Shown here in pieces: positions 60,059-64,000 of a stretch of DNA of 64,000 nucleotides; within the stretch, counting starts at the first letter, position 1, and each line of letters begins with the position of its first letter. Below the pieces are notes generated by a model. It made no database searches. It had not been told where the DNA came from and saw nothing but the letters and a program-made list of their open reading frames with translations. Source of the stretch: Brachypodium distachyon (Eukaryota > Streptophyta > Magnoliopsida > Poales > Poaceae); assembly GCF_000005505.3 (NCBI RefSeq), contig NC_016134.3, positions 12,196,624 to 12,260,623 of the forward strand, written 5' to 3'. The position numbers and the translations under genes were made by a program.

Positions 60059-60886
60059 TTGCCCTCCCTGGCGAGCGCGAGGCGCTCCCCCACCTGCAAC
60101 CCGATATGCTCCGTCCAGATCAGGAAAGAAGAAACCCCCCAAAAGTAGTCCCAGAAAGATAAAGACCAGGAAAATACCGTTCCTGGATCCCCAAAGATGA
60201 AATCTTCTCAGCGTAACGCGCAAAGTCTCATCTGCCCGGGGGCCGGGAGGAAGGGGAGGGGGAGGGAGAAGAGCGCGGCATGTGCAGTAGAGGAGCTACT
60301 AGAGCGATAGGTTGCGAGAAACAGAGCACATGCCCACTAGGGGCAAATGCACCGCGGTCCTCATATTATTCGCGAGTTGTAAATTAGTCCTATTTCTTAA
60401 GATATAAGTTTTATTTTCGTCCCTTTGTTATTGGGCACGTGTCAAATTTGTTCCTCAATTTATTTTCAATGCGAACTTAGTCCCTCAATTTACAATACCA
60501 GGCAAATTTTGTCCTCGGACCGGTTTAGAATGGTGCTGCATACGTGGCAATCAAACCAGTATGTAGTCTGTCACGCATGGTCAAAACCGTTTGACCACTC
60601 TAACCCAATCGAAAGACGAGATTAGCCCGGTATTGTAAGTTGAGCGACAAAGTTCGAACCGAAAATAAGTTGAGAGACGAAAAAGGCATGTTTTTAATAA
60701 GTACTATAAATTGTGCACCGTTGGTCCAAAACTCGTTCCGGAGTGGCATAGTCAGCCTCGGCCCGGAGAATTCCTGCGGTGAGTAGTTGGCAAAATATGC
60801 GAAGAAAAAACACCTTATAACCTAGCCGGGCTCACATCCTCCTTCCTCCTGCATTGCTGCTTATTTTTTTTCTCCCCTCGCTCTTG
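60059..60886 (-). repeat. Inverted duplication, promoter-only copy of the SAM gene 5' end
   Basis: Reverse-complement partner of 42249-43083. It lacks the SAM start codon and all coding exons. It sits inside the rearranged P-Q array. Any transcription from it would run leftward into non-coding sequence. Confidence 0.85.
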
Positions 60887-60892
60887 TATCTC

Positions 60893-61487
60893 CTGCGGCC
60901 TGTTGGGTCACTCGTTGCTGGTATGTCCAACTCCCGGTACTCTTGACAAGGATGGAAAGCTGTCATATTCTGGAGAAAGACTTTGTGTTCCTTAGAAGAG
61001 GAAGAATGACGTTGGTTTGTCTACTGAGCACCGTCCAGTAGGAGCTTTTGGAGTGGAAATGAATGTGGCTCAGGTTCACGCCCCACGAGGCGAAGGGAAC
61101 TAATGATACTCATGGGATGTCAACTCTCCTGCTAAAAATATGGGTCGTGATCTAAAGGCGTCGTGGGAAAGCAGAAGATTATGAACTGCCAAAATAGGTC
61201 GGATTTCCATTTGATTATGGCCTCCATTAGATTCAAACACTTCTATAGGTTCATAGATTAAACAAATTAAATAGTTAGTAAAGAACAACCAGCCATCCAT
61301 TTAATGAAATAGTAAGATATCAAATGAAATATACCTTTGAAATTACTCCATGTGTCCACACACGATGCATTCTACACATTATAGGTAAGTGAATTGGTTA
61401 TCACAAACATTGATTAGGGTGTGTTAGCGGGTACACAAGAACTTCTATAGTACAAGACATCGTTTCCCCATGTTTTTCATGTATGCA
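60893..61487 (+). pseudogene. Zinc-knuckle relic (DUF4283 type) plus repeat R, copy 3
   Basis: The frame retains [20 protein letters not shown], in which the zinc-knuckle spacing C-x4-H-x4-C is intact, unlike copy 1. It is followed by [14 protein letters not shown] and a stop. From about 61150 it continues into repeat R (AGATTAAACAAATTAAATAG). The 5' part is cut by the inverted promoter copy. Confidence 0.65.
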
Positions 61488-62963
61488 TCCAAGCAGGCCA
61501 AGCTTGGTCCTACTCCTGGTTTTCCAAATGTTTCGCGTTGTCCATCAATTGGTGCAAGTTCTTTCAACTGGACTAAATCACGTCATGTTCTAAATATTGC
61601 TGTCCTGTTCACTAAAAAACCCACAGCAGTAAAAATAATGGTTGCCAACATCTAAAAATAATATCATGACCTGCACCGGCGGCGGGGTTGGATCTGCACA
61701 GGCGGCGTGCGGGATAGCTCTTCAATGGCGCCGCCGCCTCTTTCTCTCTCTTTCTTTGTTCTCTGTCTCCAGTTGCGACCCGAGGAGGAGTGAGGAGTGG
61801 CCTCCGATCCTAACCCTCATCCCCGCGACCCGCCCGAAATTTCCCCTCCCTGTCCCACCCAATAATTTCCCTCCGCCCACGCACCAGCCGCTTTTTCCAA
61901 AATGACATTAATATGATTGTTACGCCAAATCAGGATATGTGCCGCGACCGTCATTATCACCCGCTCAGCCTATAAATACATCCCTCCTCCTTTCCTCCGC
62001 CCCCGCTTCCGCATCCTGGCAGCACCCGGAGGACCCCTTTTGCTCCTTCCTCCTCACGTAGCTCTCTAGTCTTTTCTCCACAGAAAAAATACCCACAAAG
62101 CCCTACGCTCCGCGCATACGACGCGATGTTAGTGACTACTGTATGGCAGAGATGAATGGCTATGACTTGCTTAAAAAAAATATGTGTTTGCTATTTAGCA
62201 AATTTATTTTATAAGATGCTAGCTACCTATCTCAATCTAAAACCATTGCATTCTGAATCATTTCTATCTCTATTGAGTGAATTTCAACTCATTTCTAAAT
62301 AGCGTTATATGATATGTTGCTCTTATGTGACATATGTTTGCTATTTTCTGCTGTCTTTTGGTTCTATCATAAATTATTTGCCGAATTACATAACTATCCA
62401 GCCTGTTAGAATTTCTTGTGCCTATGCAATTGCTAGTGTTACTTTCTCTACATCTTTCTGTGGAAAATGACTGATACATAAAAAGAAAGAACGAAAAAGA
62501 GTGTAATCTGTTGATGTTCATTTCCCTAGGAATCTTAAGTAAAGCAACAAATCTCCGTTTTCTTAATTTGTTTCTGCATTCATGGCTAGTGTCCCATTGC
62601 TTCCTGAGAACCTATCATCCTAGCAGGCCAAGCTTTGTCCTACTCCTGGTTTTGCAAATGTTCCGCATGGTCCATCAATTGGTGCAAGTTCTTTCAACTG
62701 GACTAAATCGTGTCATGTTCGAAATCTTGCTGTCATGGTTACTACAAAACCCAGAGCAGCAAAAATAATGGTTGCCAGCATCTAAAAATAATATCATGAC
62801 CTGCACCGGCGGCAGGGTTGGATCTGCATAGGCAGCGCGCGGGATAGCTCTTCCATGGCGCCGCCGTCTCTCTGTCTCTCTTTCTCTCTCTGTTCTCTGT
62901 CTCTAGTCGCGACCCGAGGAGTGAGTAAGGAGTTAGTAGTGGCATCCGATCCTAACCCTAATC
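61487..62963 (+). repeat. Large duplicated unit, Q'-P'-Q'' block
   Basis: Q' is 61487-61899, P' 61900-62620 and Q'' 62621-62963. The Q'-P' junction is clean: Q ends CTTTTTCCAAAA and P begins directly with TGACATTAATATG. Q'' is cut at CCTAACCCTAATC, about 85 bp short of Q's right end. Confidence 0.85.
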
Positions 62964-64000
62964 TGGCGAGGAAATGGATACCTCAATAGCACTATTATAC
63001 ATCCCCAGATTTGGTAATTTTACACAAACCACAAATCAAATGAATCTTTACACAAAAATGTACAAATATGTAGTAAACATCTATACTAAAACTGCAAAAA
63101 AAATCAGATTTTTTTGAAACTTCAAAACATGTTTTTTCATGACGTTTGAAATATAGGGAGCACTGGATCTCAGGAGCCAAATGGGGTTTCCGGAGGGAGT
63201 GGTATGTTTGATAAATGTTGGAAACACAAACTACTCACTCCCTTCCCATGATCCCATTTCGTAAGAATTTTTACACTTTTATTGTGTGTCTTTTCCCATA
63301 TTAGATGTTAGTTTAGGAAGGACAACTAGGAATTAAAACAAGGAATCAAGCCTTGAAACGTGATCCCACTCCCTTTCGCCTTCAGCAAGTAAAGCACCTA
63401 TCATTTCAATCATCTTCTCAATAGGAGACATATCAGTACTCAAGAGATAGAGAGACAGGTGGCGACGAGGATGCCGATGACGGCGGGCGCAGTCCACCAG
63501 CACGCCGCCGTTTCCTCCAACTCAATTTCCCTACTTCCCTGTTAAGGGAGAGAGATCGGAGTCGTATGTGTGATAAATGTTGGAAACACATACGACTCCG
63601 TCCTTCACTTTTTTGTGTGTTTTTCCCAAATTAGATGTCAGTTTAAGAAGGACGACTAGGAATTAAAACAATGAATCAACCCTTGAAACGTGATCCCATT
63701 TCCTAAGAAGTTTTACACATGGTTCCTTGGTAATCTCTAGCTACTTTCATCAGTAAAACCACTAAGAAGTGCATCAGGTGTTGAAATGCCTACTTCATCT
63801 GCACACGGTACTAGTGGTGGCATGAAGGTCAAAGAGTGAATTGCTTGGTAATTTTTTCTTGGTTGGGCGACTGGAGGAAGATTGAAAATTTGGCTGTAGG
63901 CCAATCTTATTTGCAGCTAATGGAAACGGTACTTCAGGTAGATGCTTCATTGTTTCTATTACAATGTCAGCCATGATGTCTGACTCTACTGATGATTTGA
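62964..64000. other. Intergenic, with two inverted copies of repeat S
   Basis: 63190-63360 and 63545-63715 are repeat S copies on the minus strand. Both carry GATAAATGTTGGAAACACA and AGGAATTAAAACAA.GAATCA, about 355 bp apart. Beyond 63720 no feature is recognised. Confidence 0.55.

Overview
The window is plant nuclear DNA, almost certainly from a grass. It has split genes with GT-AG introns, very GC-rich first exons, single-copy plant genes, and a dense load of grass-type transposon debris: Stowaway- and Tourist-like MITEs, CACTA and PIF/Harbinger-type ends, LTR and LINE fragments. A pooid grass is likely from the repeat character, but the species cannot be fixed from sequence alone. There are no bacterial operons, CRISPR arrays or rRNA genes, and I recognised no tRNA.

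Four genes are well supported. (1) A minus-strand, 11-exon gene at 8452-13027 encodes a chloroplast-type double GTPase of the Der/EngA family, predicted 645 aa. (2) About 2.1 kb away and divergent, a plus-strand, 11-exon gene at 15122-20605 encodes a 374-aa lysophosphatidic acid acyltransferase (LPAT2/PLS1 type). (3) A minus-strand gene at 24921-26443 encodes a 463-aa hnRNP-like protein with two RRMs and a Gly/Asn/Ser-rich tail; it appears to have introns in both UTRs. (4) A plus-strand, 3-exon gene at 43089-45962 encodes a 126-aa SAM-domain protein. Every exon junction in these models was checked for splice sites and codon phase. Two small grass-type ORFs of unknown function lie at 2271-2624 and 7815-8150.

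Region by region. 1-8.2 kb is gene-fragment territory: an old duplication of a promoter/5' exon, a FAR1 DNA-binding-domain fragment, and one orphan exon of a GABA-transaminase. 8.4-26.8 kb is the conserved gene block. 26.8-42 kb is repeat-rich: a degenerate ~320-bp repeat series, a small CACTA-like element, a 1,325-bp solo LTR with a perfect target duplication, a Stowaway MITE, and a ~68-bp minisatellite of about 21 units. That minisatellite was split by an LTR-type insertion, which was itself split by a LINE fragment. 42.2-46 kb is the SAM gene. 46-63 kb is a mosaic of locally duplicated pieces: copies of an F-box gene 5' end, a DUF4283/zinc-knuckle LINE ORF1 relic, a repeat family related to the minisatellite, a PIF/Harbinger-type element, an inverted copy of the SAM gene's promoter, and a head-to-tail duplication carrying a TATA promoter.

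The four intact genes are not a pathway. They act in plastid ribosome assembly, phospholipid synthesis, RNA processing, and an unknown SAM-mediated interaction. The novelty in the window lies in its repeat architecture rather than in a new multi-gene system.
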